From assembly GCF_001663175.1 (NCBI RefSeq), contig NZ_CP016033.1, forward strand, positions 2,542,001-2,606,000: a stretch of DNA of 64,000 nucleotides, read 5' to 3'. The stretch comes from Erythrobacter neustonensis. Lineage in GTDB: Bacteria > Pseudomonadota > Alphaproteobacteria > Sphingomonadales > Sphingomonadaceae. The translations under genes were made by a program, and so were the position numbers. Below, piece by piece: positions 45,404 to 56,067 of the stretch (position 1 is its first letter; each line of letters opens with the position of its first letter). Below the pieces are notes generated by a model that did no database searches, was not told the DNA's origin, and saw only the letters and a program-made list of their open reading frames with translations.

Positions 45404-45862
45404 ATGGCCACTGCACCCGCTCCGCTTCCCGCCGATTCGTCCAGCGATGCCCGCCGCAATGGCGCTCATCTTGAACGGCCCGATGTTCATGAACGCGAAC
45501 AGTTCACCATTTCCGATCTGACTTCGGAATTCGGCTGCACGGCGCGCGCGCTCCGCTTTTACGAGGACGAGGGACTGATCAGTCCCGCGCGCGTCGGCTT
45601 GACCCGGGTCTATTCCAAGCGCGACCGCGCCCGGCTTGCGTGGATCATGCGCGCCAAGAATGTCGGCTTCTCGCTCACCGAAATCCGCGAAATGATCGAC
45701 CTTTACGATCTTGATGACGGACGCGTTGAACAGCGGCGGGTGACGATCGAAAAATGCCGCATTCACATCGCCAAGTTGACGGCGCAGCGCGATGACATCG
45801 ATTCGGCCATCAACGAGCTTACCGACTTCGTTGGCGAGATCGAAAAGCTCGATCTGCGCTGA
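45404..45862 (+). CDS. MerR-family regulator beside acyl-CoA dehydrogenase
   Basis: The 152-residue protein has a 30-residue disordered N-terminus, then the MerR DNA-binding domain (FTISDLTSEFGCTARALRFY followed by EDEGLISPAR and the tyrosine/arginine wing RVYSKRDRARLAWIMRAKNV). A coiled-coil dimer helix follows (RRVTIEKCRIHIAKLTAQRD). No metal-binding cysteine cluster is seen, so it is not a metal sensor. Proximity to acyl-CoA dehydrogenase suggests control of fatty or branched-chain acyl-CoA oxidation, as for LiuR-type regulators. Confidence 0.88.
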   Translation: MATAPAPLPADSSSDARRNGAHLERPDVHEREQFTISDLTSEFGCTARALRFYEDEGLISPARVGLTRVYSKRDRARLAWIMRAKNVGFSLTEIREMIDLYDLDDGRVEQRRVTIEKCRIHIAKLTAQRDDIDSAINELTDFVGEIEKLDLR

Positions 45863-45915
45863 GCCTGCAAGGCCACAACCGCTTCACATCGACTGCATAC
45901 TGAAGGGATCACCAG

Positions 45916-47721
45916 TTGCCGACCTATACCGCACCCACCCGCGACACGCGTTTTGTCGTCAATGAAGTGCTCGATCTTGCCAGCTATGGCAATTTGCCGG
46001 GCTTCGAAAATGCCACGCCGGATATGATCGACACGGTCATCAATGAAGCGGGCAAGTTCTGTGCCGAGGTGCTCGCGCCGATCAATCAGGCGGGTGACGA
46101 ACATGGTTGCAAGCGTCACGATGACGGCAGCGTCACGACCCCTCCGGGTTTCAAGGAAGCCTATCAGTCCTATGTCGAAAGCGGCTGGGGCACACTGGGT
46201 CAGCCGGTGGAATTCGGCGGGCAGGGGCTACCGCATGTGCTGAGCTTCGCGCTCGAGGAATTCAGCGGCACCGCCAATCAGGCTTTCGCGATGTATCCCG
46301 GCCTTACCGCCGGCGCGATCTCGGCGATCATCGCCAAGGGCAGCGAAGAGCAGAAGGCAGCCTATCTGCCCAAGATGATCTCGGGTGAATGGTCGGGCAC
46401 GATGAACCTGACCGAGCCGCATTGCGGCACCGATCTGGGCATGATCCGCACCAAGGCCGTGCCCAATGGCGACGGCACTTACGCGATTACCGGGACCAAG
46501 ATCTTCATCTCTGCCGGTGAGCATGACCTTACCAGCAATATCATCCATCTGGTGCTAGCCAAGACGCCCGATGCGCCCGACAACGTCAAGGGTATCTCGC
46601 TGTTCATCGTGCCCAAGTTCGTGCTCGATGCCGATGGCAATCCGGGGGAGCGCAACGGCGTGACCTGCGGCTCGATCGAGAAGAAGATGGGCATCCACGG
46701 CAACGCGACCTGCCTGCTGAACTATGATGGCGCGACCGGATACATGGTGGGCGAGGAGAACAAGGGTCTTGCCGCGATGTTCATCATGATGAACGCGGCG
46801 CGCCTTGGCGTCGGCATCCAGGGCTATGCCCAGGCTGAGGTCGCCTATCAGAACGCGGTGAGCTATGCGCTCGATCGCCGTCAGGGCCGCGCGCTGACCG
46901 GCCCTGCCGATCCTGCGGCAAAGGCCGATCCGATCTTCGTCCACCCCGACGTGCGCCGTATGCTGATGGACGCCAAGGTCTTCACCGAGGCCATGCGCGC
47001 TCTGTGCCTGTGGGGCGCTTTGCAGGTCGATCTGACCCACAAGGCGCAGACCGCCGAAGAACGCGAAATGGCCGATCTGCTGATCGGCCTGATGACCCCG
47101 GTGATCAAGGGCTATGGCACCGACAAGGGCTATGACATTGCCACCAACATGCAGCAGGTCTTCGGCGGCCACGGCTACGTCAAGGAATGGGGCATGGAAC
47201 AGTTCGTGCGCGATAGCCGGATCGCGATGATCTATGAGGGCGCCAACGGCGTGCAGGCGATGGACCTTTGCGGTCGCAAGCTGGCAGCCGGCGGGGGCAA
47301 GGCGATCCAGGCGTTCTTCGCGATGATCGATGAAGAAATCGCTTCGGCCAAGCAGGACGAAACCCTGAAAGCCCTTGCCGAACGCCTCGAAAAGGCATTG
47401 GGCGAGCAGAAGGCGGCGACCATGTGGTTCATGCAGAACGCGATGGCCAACCCCAATCACCTGGGGGCCGGCGCGCATCATTACATGCACATTATGGGCG
47501 TGGTGACGCTCGGCTTCTTCTGGCTCAAGATGGCCAAGGTCGCGCAGGCCAAGCTTGCGCAAGGCACCGACGATATCGCATTCTACGAGGCCAAGCTCGT
47601 TTCGGCCAACTATTATGCCGAACGGTTCCTGCCCGATGCTGGCGCGCTTAGGCGCAAACTGGAAGCAGGCAGCGACAATATGATGAAGCTTCCTGCCGAG
47701 GCTTTTGCCACCGCTGCGTAA
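45916..47721 (+). CDS. Acyl-CoA dehydrogenase, long form with C-terminal extension
   Basis: The 601-residue flavoenzyme performs the first dehydrogenation of acyl-CoA beta-oxidation. The core includes MNLTEPHCGTDLGMIRTKAV, the FAD segment TKIFISAGEHDLTSN and the catalytic-base region QVFGGHGYVKEWGMEQFVRD followed by AMIYEGANGVQAMDL. A C-terminal domain (about residues 470-590) is characteristic of the long AcdB-like type. The start is TTG, supported by GAAGGGA at the right distance and by the conserved N-terminus PTYTAPTRDTRFVVNEVLDL. It is 53 bases after the MerR gene. Confidence 0.95.
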   Translation: MPTYTAPTRDTRFVVNEVLDLASYGNLPGFENATPDMIDTVINEAGKFCAEVLAPINQAGDEHGCKRHDDGSVTTPPGFKEAYQSYVESGWGTLGQPVEFGGQGLPHVLSFALEEFSGTANQAFAMYPGLTAGAISAIIAKGSEEQKAAYLPKMISGEWSGTMNLTEPHCGTDLGMIRTKAVPNGDGTYAITGTKIFISAGEHDLTSNIIHLVLAKTPDAPDNVKGISLFIVPKFVLDADGNPGERNGVTCGSIEKKMGIHGNATCLLNYDGATGYMVGEENKGLAAMFIMMNAARLGVGIQGYAQAEVAYQNAVSYALDRRQGRALTGPADPAAKADPIFVHPDVRRMLMDAKVFTEAMRALCLWGALQVDLTHKAQTAEEREMADLLIGLMTPVIKGYGTDKGYDIATNMQQVFGGHGYVKEWGMEQFVRDSRIAMIYEGANGVQAMDLCGRKLAAGGGKAIQAFFAMIDEEIASAKQDETLKALAERLEKALGEQKAATMWFMQNAMANPNHLGAGAHHYMHIMGVVTLGFFWLKMAKVAQAKLAQGTDDIAFYEAKLVSANYYAERFLPDAGALRRKLEAGSDNMMKLPAEAFATAA

Positions 47722-47740
47722 GCGGAAACAGAAGTCAGTC

Positions 47741-47772
47741 GGGGCCGCGTTGTCATTCGGCAGCGCGGCCCC
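47741..47772 (+). terminator. Terminator-like hairpin after acyl-CoA dehydrogenase
   Basis: GGGGCCGCG and CGCGGCCCC form a perfect 9-pair stem (14-base loop), 19 bases past the stop, followed by CCTGTCTTT. The T run is weak. Confidence 0.6.
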
Positions 47773-47891
47773 CTGTCTTTCGGCTTTCCCTTAGTGGGAA
47801 TCCCAAGCCTCTTTCCGTCCTTCTTTTAGCGGCCCCCCTGCTAGCGCCAGCATGACATCAACCGCCTGCTCTTTCCGCAGGGCGAAAGGTC

Positions 47892-49133
47892 ATGAAGGTG
47901 CAGGATATGCGGCATCCTTTTCGCGCATTCGCATGCCAGCAGCAGCGGCGGAACCTGCGTGGTCCGGTGAAGATCGCGTTTGCGTTCTCTGCGCTGCTTG
48001 TCCCCTTTCAAGGTGCTGCTGCGCAGAGCGACGAGGGGGAGGATGCGTCCGACACCGTTACGATCGAAGGCGAATATGTCTTCGATCTTGTGGGCGTTGC
48101 GCAAGGCTCGCAGGCCGGCTTGCGGCACGTCGATCTGCTGACGCTGACAGGAACCGTCGATCTTGATCGCGCCGCTGGATGGCGCGGCGCGCACATCGTT
48201 GGCGAGTTGATTGCGGGAACAGGCGGTCAGCCCAACCTGCTGGCTGGCACCTTGCAGGGCATCAACAATGCTGAAGTTACCGCGAACCGGGTCAAACTCT
48301 ACCAGCTCTACCTGACGCAGGAACTGGCCGCGCTTCCCATGGAACTGCGCGCCGGCTTTATCGATCTCAACGCCCACTTCTATGCCACCGATGCCGCCGG
48401 CCTGCTGATCGCGCCTGCGTTCGGCATCGGGTCCGAACTGGCGGCGACCGGTCCCAACGGTCCGGCGATTTTTCCGTCGACCGCGCTCAGCGTCATGCTC
48501 CACGCCGAACCCGTGAGAGGCACCTATGTCGCAGGCGCGATCGTCAATGCCGAAGCCGGCGTGCTCGGCGACCGGCACGGGGTGTCGGCCATGTTCGAAC
48601 AAGGCGCTCTGCTCATCGCCGAAGCGGGTCTTGTCCGCTCGGGCAAGCTGGCTTTGGGCACCTGGGGCTACACCCGCCGCCAGGACGATGTGCGCCTTGC
48701 CGATGCGGCGGGCCGGCCGCTGCGACGCCGCGCACGTGGCGGCTATGTGCTCGCCGAAATGCCGATCACGCGATCCGCCGCCCTGTTCGCGCGCGCCGGT
48801 GTCTCCGACGGCGACACCACACCCTATTCCGGCGGCTGGCAGGCGGGACTCCTGGCTTCATCGCTCGTCAAAGGTCGGCCCCACAGCCAACTCTCACTGG
48901 GGATCAATCAGGCATTCCTGACCGGCAAATTCCGCAGCAACGAAGCCGATGCCGGCATAGCCCGCCGCTCACGCGAAACCGGGTTCGAGGTAACCTATGC
49001 CGATCGCCTCGCCCCATGGCTGACTGTTCAGGGTGATGCCCAATACGTCCGAACCACGCAAACCTCACCCGGCGCGCGCGATGCCATCATCGTCGGGCTT
49101 CGGCTGATTGTGAGCGGCGCGGCCGGATGGTGA
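47892..49133 (+). CDS. OprB-type carbohydrate porin
   Basis: The 413-residue protein has an N-terminal signal segment after a basic stretch (KIAFAFSALLVPFQGAAAQS). The mature part alternates short polar and aromatic strands as in an outer-membrane beta barrel, ending in the strand DAIIVGLRLIVSGAAGW. Segments such as KLYQLYLTQELAALPMELRA and RAGFIDLNAHFYATDAAGLL fit the OprB porin family (PF04966), which passes sugars across the outer membrane. The final aromatic residue W fits the barrel-assembly signal. It is a monocistronic unit. Confidence 0.82.
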   Translation: MKVQDMRHPFRAFACQQQRRNLRGPVKIAFAFSALLVPFQGAAAQSDEGEDASDTVTIEGEYVFDLVGVAQGSQAGLRHVDLLTLTGTVDLDRAAGWRGAHIVGELIAGTGGQPNLLAGTLQGINNAEVTANRVKLYQLYLTQELAALPMELRAGFIDLNAHFYATDAAGLLIAPAFGIGSELAATGPNGPAIFPSTALSVMLHAEPVRGTYVAGAIVNAEAGVLGDRHGVSAMFEQGALLIAEAGLVRSGKLALGTWGYTRRQDDVRLADAAGRPLRRRARGGYVLAEMPITRSAALFARAGVSDGDTTPYSGGWQAGLLASSLVKGRPHSQLSLGINQAFLTGKFRSNEADAGIARRSRETGFEVTYADRLAPWLTVQGDAQYVRTTQTSPGARDAIIVGLRLIVSGAAGW

Positions 49134-49158
49134 CTGCATGATCTCTCACGGAGCCTGA

Positions 49159-50889
49159 ATGATGACAATCAAGAAACGGGCAATCCTGTTGGCTGCGATA
49201 TTGCTTGGCCTTGTCATGGCGCAAACGGCCGTGACGGCGTGGCGTGATTACACCCGGATGCAGAACGATGCCGCAGTCGAGAAGCTGGTCGCCGCGCTGC
49301 GCAATCACATGGTGGGCGACATGATGCACGATGCCCTGCGCGGCACGGTGTACCGCGCGCTGTACGGCGCGGCGGCGGGCGAAGCCGAACAGGTCGCCGA
49401 GGCGCGGAAGGACTTCGACGATTATGCCGGAACCTATCGCAATATCATGGCGGCAAACCGCAAAAATGCCGCCTCGCCCAAGATCGCCCAACTGCTCGAA
49501 ACCGCCAGCGAGAATGTGACGCAATACCTGGCTGCGAGCCGGGCAATTATCGATGCCGCAGGAAGAAATCGCGCTGCAGCCGAGGCACAGTTTCCCAGGT
49601 TCGACGCGGAATTTCGCAAGCTCGAGACGTCGATGGAGGCGATCGGCATTGCCTATGAAGGCGAACTTGCGGCGCGCAACCAGGATGCGCAGGCCAGCGG
49701 GTGGATCATCCTTGTCGCTTTTGCCCTGCTGTCCCTCGGCATCATCCTGTTCACGATCCGCAGCGTGCAGAATGTGATCGTGGAACGACTTGCAGCCGTA
49801 TCGGGTAATATTCAGGCCATGGCCCAAGGCAATTACGAGGTCGAAATATCGGGGGCCGACATGCGCGACGAGATCGGCGCGATTGCCGGTGCTGCCGAAG
49901 TGTTTCGCAAGGCCGCGCACGCAAAAGCGCAATCCGATGCCTCGCAGCGCGCGGTGGTCGAGGATCTTGCAGCAGGTTTGCAAAATCTGGCGAGCCGCGA
50001 TCTCGGTTTCCGGCTCGAAACGCCGTTCGCTGCCGAATACGAAGCGCTTCGCGAGAATTTCAACCGGACCGCGCACGAATTGTCCGCGGTGATCCGCGAT
50101 GTCGTCAGCGCAGCGGGCGGTGTCAGCGGCGGATCGAGCGAAATCCACGCCGCATCCGACGATCTTGCCCGCCGCAACGAACTTCAGGCGGCGCGGGTCG
50201 AAGAAACCACGGCCGCGATGGACGAAATCGCGGCGGGTGTTCGGAACACGGCCGATAGCGCGCAGCAGGCCGCCATCGCGGTCAGCAACGCGCATATCGA
50301 AGTGACCGAGGGGAGTGCGGTGCTGCGCGAAGCTCAGGAAACGATGGGTGCCATCGAGCAATCTGCGTGCGAAGTGGGGAAGATCATCAGCCTTATTGAA
50401 GGCATTGCCTTTCAGACCAACCTGCTTGCCCTCAATGCCGGGGTCGAGGCCGCGCGCGCAGGCGAGGCTGGCAAAGGCTTTGCCGTCGTGGCGAACGAAG
50501 TGCGCGAATTGGCGCAGCGCAGCGCCGATGCGGCGAAAGAGATCACCGCGCTCATCAACGAGAGCACACAGCATGTCGAACGCGGCGTGGTTTTGGTGGG
50601 TCAGAGCGGGCAGTCATTTAGCACCATACTGGTCCACGTGGCCGACCTCAACGACCATATCAGCGCAATCGCGCAGGCCAGTGCGCAGCAGGCCGAAAGT
50701 CTCCATCAGGTGGGGATCGCCGCACGCGAGATGGACCGCATGACCCAGCAGAACGCCGCCATGGTCGAACAGACTACGGCTGCGGCAAGCGGTCTTGCCC
50801 GTCAAGCCAGCGAGCTCAATACGCTCGTCGCGGGGTTCCGAACGGGTGATAAGGCAGAGCATTGGCGGCCGCGGGTTGCCGCGGCCTGA
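49159..50889 (+). CDS. Transmembrane methyl-accepting chemotaxis protein
   Basis: The 576-residue chemoreceptor has a first membrane helix at about residues 8-24 and a periplasmic four-helix-type sensory domain (about 25-178; no known ligand motif seen). The second membrane helix is about 181-203, followed by HAMP ([20 protein letters not shown]) and another HAMP-like linker near 270. The signalling tip is [20 protein letters not shown] plus [20 protein letters not shown]. It lacks a C-terminal CheR-docking pentapeptide. It follows the porin by 25 bases. Confidence 0.95.
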   Translation: MMTIKKRAILLAAILLGLVMAQTAVTAWRDYTRMQNDAAVEKLVAALRNHMVGDMMHDALRGTVYRALYGAAAGEAEQVAEARKDFDDYAGTYRNIMAANRKNAASPKIAQLLETASENVTQYLAASRAIIDAAGRNRAAAEAQFPRFDAEFRKLETSMEAIGIAYEGELAARNQDAQASGWIILVAFALLSLGIILFTIRSVQNVIVERLAAVSGNIQAMAQGNYEVEISGADMRDEIGAIAGAAEVFRKAAHAKAQSDASQRAVVEDLAAGLQNLASRDLGFRLETPFAAEYEALRENFNRTAHELSAVIRDVVSAAGGVSGGSSEIHAASDDLARRNELQAARVEETTAAMDEIAAGVRNTADSAQQAAIAVSNAHIEVTEGSAVLREAQETMGAIEQSACEVGKIISLIEGIAFQTNLLALNAGVEAARAGEAGKGFAVVANEVRELAQRSADAAKEITALINESTQHVERGVVLVGQSGQSFSTILVHVADLNDHISAIAQASAQQAESLHQVGIAAREMDRMTQQNAAMVEQTTAAASGLARQASELNTLVAGFRTGDKAEHWRPRVAAA

Positions 50890-50899
50890 GAGCGCTCTT

Positions 50900-51361
50900 C
50901 TATTCAAGCATTCCCATCATGCGCTGCGAACCCGACTTGAGCTTGAGAGCAGCTGGCGCAGTCTTGGCAGGACGTTCCCACATCGCCGCCGAACGGACAG
51001 CTACCGCTCTTGGTCTGGCGGGCGCTGACGCACGGTCTGCGGGGGCGGCGGGCTTCGCATCGGTCGCCGGTTCCGGTTCGGGCTGCGGTTCCGGAGCGCC
51101 GACTTCGGCAGCCTGTGCTTGCCCGGTCGGCTCGGACGTGGCCGGCGTAACGGGGGCAGGGATTGGAGCCTCTCCGCCAGAATCCGCCAATCCCTGCAGG
51201 ATCTTGTCAGCGACTTCTTCCACCGAACCGACGACGAGCAAGGGCTGTCCGCCGACGATGCCCACGGTGGTCTGCCCGTTTTCGGCCGTGCGCAACCACG
51301 CCACGTTCGACGCGACGACGAGGTAATTTCCGCCGCGCGATTCCAGCTTGATGAACTTCAT
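50900..51361 (-). CDS. FlbD-like small domain with long Pro/Ala tail
   Basis: The 153-residue protein starts MKFIKLESRGGNYLVVASNV. The first 55 residues (GGNYLVVASNVAWLRT, GGQPLLVVGSVEEVADKILQ) follow the FlbD pattern of a short beta domain with a SVEEV helix. FlbD-type proteins act in flagellar gene contexts. The rest is a Pro/Ala/Glu linker ending in a basic segment. It is convergent with the chemoreceptor gene, 10 bases apart, which supports a motility link. The assignment rests on pattern similarity. Confidence 0.6.
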   Translation of the reverse strand: MKFIKLESRGGNYLVVASNVAWLRTAENGQTTVGIVGGQPLLVVGSVEEVADKILQGLADSGGEAPIPAPVTPATSEPTGQAQAAEVGAPEPQPEPEPATDAKPAAPADRASAPARPRAVAVRSAAMWERPAKTAPAALKLKSGSQRMMGMLE

Positions 51362-51541
51362 GAGCGCCGTTCTTCCCATCGTCAGCCGATTGCCTGCGCA
51401 ATCCCGTCAGGATGTTAGATCGCGCAGAGTTAAGGAAGTGGTTATGGCGCGCCGGCCGGTTCTCATATGGAAGGCAGACCGCGCCGGCAATGGGGCCAGC
51501 ACGGTCTAAAATTCCTGCGTGAAGGGCTTGTCGCCGACCGC

Positions 51542-52462
51542 CTATTCGGTGGGCAGAAAGTCGGGGACCGAGAGGTAACGCTCGCCCGTATCGTAATTGA
51601 ACCCCAGCACACGTGTGCCCGCCGGCCATTCCGCAAGCTTGGATGCAATCGCGGCCAGCGTGGCGCCCGAGGAAATTCCGACAAGCATGCCTTCCTCCCG
51701 CGCCGCGCGGCGGGCCATGTCCTTGGCATCTTCGGCATCGACGGCAATCGCACCGTCGATTGCATTGGTGTGCAGGTTCCCGGGAATGAAACCGGCACCA
51801 ATGCCCTGGATCGGGTGGGGGCCGGGCTGACCGCCGTTGATCACCGGCGACAGTGCCGGCTCGACCCCGTAAGCCTTGAATTGGGGCCAGTGCTTCTTGA
51901 GCTCCTCTGCGCAGCCGGTGAGATGGCCGCCGGTGCCCACGCCCGTGACCATCACATCGATCGGGGTATCGGCAAAATCGGCCAGAATTTCCTGCGCGGT
52001 GGTGCGTGCGTGGACGGCGGGGTTGGCGCCGTTGTCGAACTGGCTGGGCATCCACGCACCGGGCGTTTGCGCCACCAGTTCCATTGCGCGTTCGATCGCG
52101 CCCTTCATTCCCTTTTCGCGCGGAGTGAGATCGAAGCTCGCGCCGTAGGCGAGCATCAGCCGGCGACGCTCGACCGACATCGACTCCGGCATCACAAGAA
52201 CAAGGCGATACCCCTTGACCGCAGCGACCATCGCGAGACCGATGCCGGTGTTGCCCGAAGTCGGCTCGACGATCGTGCCGCCGGGCTTCAGGCTCCCGCG
52301 CGCCTCGGCATCTTCGACCATCGCCAGTGCGATGCGGTCCTTGATCGAACCACCGGGGTTCGACCGTTCCGACTTCACCCAGACTTCATGGTCGGGGAAC
52401 AGCTTGGCAAGCCGGATATGCGGGGTGCCGCCGATCGTGGCGAGGATGTTGTCAGCCTTCAT
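51542..52462 (-). CDS. cysK: Cysteine synthase A
   Basis: PLP enzyme making cysteine from O-acetylserine and sulfide. The 306-residue product has the PLP-lysine motif [20 protein letters not shown], the substrate loop [12 protein letters not shown] and the glycine-rich phosphate loop [18 protein letters not shown]. The start codon overlaps the MFS gene stop by four bases (ATGA), so cysK is translated after the transporter. No other sulfur-assimilation gene is in the window. Confidence 0.96.
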   Translation of the reverse strand: MKADNILATIGGTPHIRLAKLFPDHEVWVKSERSNPGGSIKDRIALAMVEDAEARGSLKPGGTIVEPTSGNTGIGLAMVAAVKGYRLVLVMPESMSVERRRLMLAYGASFDLTPREKGMKGAIERAMELVAQTPGAWMPSQFDNGANPAVHARTTAQEILADFADTPIDVMVTGVGTGGHLTGCAEELKKHWPQFKAYGVEPALSPVINGGQPGPHPIQGIGAGFIPGNLHTNAIDGAIAVDAEDAKDMARRAAREEGMLVGISSGATLAAIASKLAEWPAGTRVLGFNYDTGERYLSVPDFLPTE

Positions 52463-53739
52463 GTCGATACCTCTCTCTTGAGCTCCTGCGGCTCGAAACT
52501 GCGGGCGCGGCGCAATTCGGGGAAATACCACGCCCATACCAATGTCACGACTATCGCACCCATGCCGCCAAATACAACGGCGCCGACCGCGCCGAGCAGG
52601 CCTGCGGCCAGACCCGACTGCATCTCGCCAAGTTCATTTGAGGCAGAGATCGCGAGCCCCGAGATGGCAGAAACCCGGCCACGCTTGTCGTCGGGCGTGA
52701 ACAGCTGGACGAGCGAGCTGCGGATGAAGACCGAAATCATGTCCACCGCGCCCATCATCGAAAGGATCGCCAGCGACAGCGCAAAGCTGCGGGACAAGGC
52801 GAAGACCACGGTCAAGGCGCCGAATGCCGCTACTGCCCAGAGCATCTTGACGCCGACTTCGCGTTGCAACGGCCGGAACGACAGCCAGAGCGCCACCGCT
52901 GCGGCGCCCACTGCAGGTGCTGCGCGCATCAGGCCAAGCCCCTCCGGCCCGACGAAGAGAATATCGCGCGCAAACACTGGCAGCAGCGCTGTCGCCCCCG
53001 CCAGCAGCACCGCGAAAAGATCGAGCGTGATGCAGCCGAGCAGAAAGCGTTCGCGCCACACGAAGATCATGCCTTGCGCGATCTGTTTGAGCGGCTTCAA
53101 CTTTGGCCCGTCCTGCGCCGCGCGAACGGGGCGCACCGTAAGGATCAGGATCATGCCGCAACCCAGAAGCACCGCCGAGAGCGCGTGCGGTGCCCAAGGG
53201 ATCGCCGCAAAGACCAGCCCGCCAACCGCAGGCCCCGCGACACTGGCGGTCTGCCACGCGATCGAAGACAGCGCGATCGCTCGCGGCAGCAGTCGAGGGG
53301 GCACGATGTTGGGCGCAATCGCGCTCATCGAAGGGCCAAGGAACACCCGCGCGGCTCCGTGCGCCGCAGCCAGCGCGAACAGGACGGGCAAATTCAAAGC
53401 ATCGGCATAGGTCAGCGCCGCAAGCAGCACCGCGACAAGACCATCGATGCCATTGGCAAAGGCTGCAACATGGCGACGGTCGAACCGGTCGGCGGCAAGC
53501 CCTGCCACGGGCGTCAGCACAAACAGCGGGATGAACTGCGCAAGGCCGAGCAGACCGAGCTGGAACGAGGCCTCGCCGATGCTCATCCCGTAATCGTCGC
53601 GCGCGACGGCGTAGAGCTGGTAGCCCAGCAACACCACCATCGACATCGTGGCAAACACGCCCATGAAACGCGCGAGCCAATAGCGGCGGTAATCGCCGAT
53701 CTGCAGCGGGGATGTTGGCGTGGTAAGGCTGTCAGTCAC
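52459..53739 (-). CDS. MFS transporter (EntS-like)
   Basis: About 426 residues with 12 predicted membrane helices. The first conserved loop [20 protein letters not shown] (motif A of MFS) is well preserved, and the central loop is long and basic. The overall layout matches the enterobactin-exporter-type MFS_3 group. The start may be GTG at 53739, chosen because [20 protein letters not shown] begins the conserved part; an ATG at 53778 would add 13 residues. Coupling to cysK suggests, but does not show, a role in export of a cysteine-related compound. Confidence 0.88.
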   Translation of the reverse strand: MTDSLTTPTSPLQIGDYRRYWLARFMGVFATMSMVVLLGYQLYAVARDDYGMSIGEASFQLGLLGLAQFIPLFVLTPVAGLAADRFDRRHVAAFANGIDGLVAVLLAALTYADALNLPVLFALAAAHGAARVFLGPSMSAIAPNIVPPRLLPRAIALSSIAWQTASVAGPAVGGLVFAAIPWAPHALSAVLLGCGMILILTVRPVRAAQDGPKLKPLKQIAQGMIFVWRERFLLGCITLDLFAVLLAGATALLPVFARDILFVGPEGLGLMRAAPAVGAAAVALWLSFRPLQREVGVKMLWAVAAFGALTVVFALSRSFALSLAILSMMGAVDMISVFIRSSLVQLFTPDDKRGRVSAISGLAISASNELGEMQSGLAAGLLGAVGAVVFGGMGAIVVTLVWAWYFPELRRARSFEPQELKREVST

Positions 53740-53829
53740 ACCTGCGCCATGGCAGGCGGATCGCGCGCTGCCAAGCATGCGAAACTTGCAAAGCGGGAAG
53801 CCAGGGCATCGCGCCCGCGCGGCAAGCGA

Positions 53830-54168
53830 TCAGCGCGAACGGCGCAGCCGCGGGTTGGGCTGCAACTGATCGATGATCGCGACGAAATCGTCGAGCCGGA
53901 TGATGCGTTCGAACTGGAAACCGGCGCGCGCATCGCGGGTCCAGATGACATAGGCCTCGATCCGCCCGACGACGGGCAGCCGCAGGATCACGCGGTCGCC
54001 GCGCGTGAGCTTTGCGCCATCATCGACCATGAAGCCGTGCGCGGAAAGGTTGCAAATATGCAGATGCAGATCGCCGTGCGAAAAATGCTCGACGATTGCC
54101 GGGAAATCGACCGGATGCCGCGCCGCACGGCGCAGGTCTGTCACACTCAGATTTGCTCCACCCGCCAC
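53830..54168 (-). CDS. PilZ-domain protein
   Basis: The 112-residue protein is a single PilZ domain: the c-di-GMP arginine motif RRAARHPVDFPA near residue 13 (RxxxR) and the second motif NLSAHGFMV near residue 41 (N/DxSxxG). Both motifs are intact, so it should bind c-di-GMP and act as an effector in motility or polysaccharide control. It stands alone between the MFS and tyrS genes. Confidence 0.85.
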   Translation of the reverse strand: MAGGANLSVTDLRRAARHPVDFPAIVEHFSHGDLHLHICNLSAHGFMVDDGAKLTRGDRVILRLPVVGRIEAYVIWTRDARAGFQFERIIRLDDFVAIIDQLQPNPRLRRSR

Positions 54169-54247
54169 GCGCTGCGATCCTTCCGTTCGCTTAAGCCAGG
54201 CTTTGCGGAATGAAGGAGAAAGGCTGACAATTGGTAAAGGGTAATAC

Positions 54248-55477
54248 TTACCTGGTCACCAGCGCGTGACGTTTCTTGCCGAGGCTGAGCCGCAGGGTCT
54301 GCCCATCGGAGGGGAGCACCAACAATGCCGGATCGCTGACCGCTTCGCCATCGAGCCTGACTGCGCCTTCGGCCAGCTTGCGCTTGGCCTCGCCATTCGA
54401 TGCCGTCAGCCCGAGCTCGGTCAGCAAAGCCGCCAGACGCATGCCTTCCGCGCCGGTCGCGATGCTCGGCAAATCCTCGCCTGCACCCGAACCGGCAAAG
54501 GTTTCGCGGGCGGTCGCTTCGGCGCGCGCCGCGGCATCGGTGCCGCGCACAAGACCCGTAACCTCGTTGGCCAGCACGACTTTGGCGGCATTGATCTCTG
54601 CGCCTTCAAGCTTTTCCAGGCGCGCGATTTCATCGAGCGGAAGGTCGGTGAACAGCCGCAGGAACTTGCCCACGTCGGCATCGTCCACGTTGCGCCAATA
54701 TTGCCAGAAATCGTAAGCGGGCAGCTGATCCTCGTTAAGCCAGACTGCCCCCGATGCGGTCTTGCCCATCTTCGCGCCGCTGGCGGTGGTCAGCAGCGGC
54801 GTGGTGAGCCCGAACAGGTCGGACCCGTCCATCCGCCGGCCAAGCTCCATCCCGTTGACGATATTGCCCCACTGGTCGCTGCCGCCCATCTGCAGGCGCA
54901 CGCCGCGCTCCTTGGACAGGTGCCGGAAATCATAGCCCTGCAGGATCATGTAGTTGAATTCGAGGAAGGTCATCGGCTGCTCGCGTTCGAGCCGCAGTTT
55001 GACCGAATCGAAAGTCAGCATCCGGTTGACGGTGAAATGCGTCCCGACCTGCTGGAGCAGTTCGATGTAACCAAGCTGGCCCAGCCAATCGTGATTGTTC
55101 ACCATCACCGCGTCGGTCGGTCCGTCACCGAAAGTCAGGAGCTTGTCGAACACCGTGAAGATCGAGCGGATGTTGGCCTCGATCGTTTCGTCGGACAGCA
55201 TCTTGCGGCTTTCGTCGCGTCCCGTCGGATCGCCGATCCGCGTCGTTCCGCCGCCCATCAGCACGATCGGCTTGTGCCCGGTCTGCTGCAAGCGGCGCAG
55301 CATCATGATCTGCACCAGGCTGCCGATATGCAGTGAGGGCGCGGTGGCATCGAATCCGATATAGCCCGGCACGATCTGCTTGGCGGCGAGGGCATCGAGC
55401 CCGGCCGCGTCGGTCATCTGGTGGATGTAGCCGCGCTCGTCGAGTGTGCGCAGGAGATCGGATTCGTAGGTGCTCAT
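54248..55477 (-). CDS. tyrS: Tyrosyl-tRNA synthetase
   Basis: 409-residue class I synthetase. The ATP motifs are HIGS in [16 protein letters not shown] and [12 protein letters not shown] (a KMSKS variant with GKT). The tyrosine pocket includes [20 protein letters not shown] with QW of the next residues. The C-terminal S4 domain contains [20 protein letters not shown]. It begins [20 protein letters not shown], so a start 35 codons upstream is rejected. Confidence 0.97.
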   Translation of the reverse strand: MSTYESDLLRTLDERGYIHQMTDAAGLDALAAKQIVPGYIGFDATAPSLHIGSLVQIMMLRRLQQTGHKPIVLMGGGTTRIGDPTGRDESRKMLSDETIEANIRSIFTVFDKLLTFGDGPTDAVMVNNHDWLGQLGYIELLQQVGTHFTVNRMLTFDSVKLRLEREQPMTFLEFNYMILQGYDFRHLSKERGVRLQMGGSDQWGNIVNGMELGRRMDGSDLFGLTTPLLTTASGAKMGKTASGAVWLNEDQLPAYDFWQYWRNVDDADVGKFLRLFTDLPLDEIARLEKLEGAEINAAKVVLANEVTGLVRGTDAAARAEATARETFAGSGAGEDLPSIATGAEGMRLAALLTELGLTASNGEAKRKLAEGAVRLDGEAVSDPALLVLPSDGQTLRLSLGKKRHALVTR

Positions 55478-55554
55478 GGCAAGCGCCCCTATCAGCGCAC
55501 AGGGCTGGCGTGAAGTGGCTTGCCCCGTGCGCCGGCGAGCGGCACATTGCGCCG

Positions 55555-56067
55555 ATGTCGCCGCTTGTCCTTCATCCGTCATGTGCGCCCGGTCCCGCCC
55601 GCGCGATCACTGCCACGATTTCGCCCACGCCCTCGGGCTGTGAAGCCGTCTTCCGCCTGACGGGAGAGATCGGCGCAATCGTGGTGCCGCCAAGCAAGCC
55701 GTGCGAACGGCGTGACAACCTGTGGCAGACGACCTGTTTCGAAATCTTCTGGCAGCCCTTGGACGGAGCGGCTTACCGCGAATTCAACCTGTCCCCTTCA
55801 GGACAATGGGCCGCATATGATTTCGATGCCTTCCGTCAAGGCATGCGCGATGCAGCGGTGGGTGCGATCGCACTCGCGTGCAGCCACGATGGCGAGGCGC
55901 TGGTGCTGACGGCGTCGATCGCTTCCGACTTGCCTCGTCCTGCCAGGATAGCGCTCAACGCCGTGGTCGAGATTGCCGACGGGACCAAACAGTTCTGGGC
56001 GCTCGCCTTTCCGGAAGGCCAGCCCGAATTCCACGCCGAAGCGAACCGCACGCTGCTCGTTAACTAG
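55555..56067 (+). CDS. DOMON-like domain protein
   Basis: The 170-residue protein [20 protein letters not shown] is a compact beta-rich protein with [20 protein letters not shown] and [20 protein letters not shown], the signature of DOMON-like proteins that often bind haem or sugar. No signal peptide is visible, so it is probably cytoplasmic. It is divergent from tyrS and overlaps the tspO end by four bases. Confidence 0.8.
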   Translation: MSPLVLHPSCAPGPARAITATISPTPSGCEAVFRLTGEIGAIVVPPSKPCERRDNLWQTTCFEIFWQPLDGAAYREFNLSPSGQWAAYDFDAFRQGMRDAAVGAIALACSHDGEALVLTASIASDLPRPARIALNAVVEIADGTKQFWALAFPEGQPEFHAEANRTLLVN

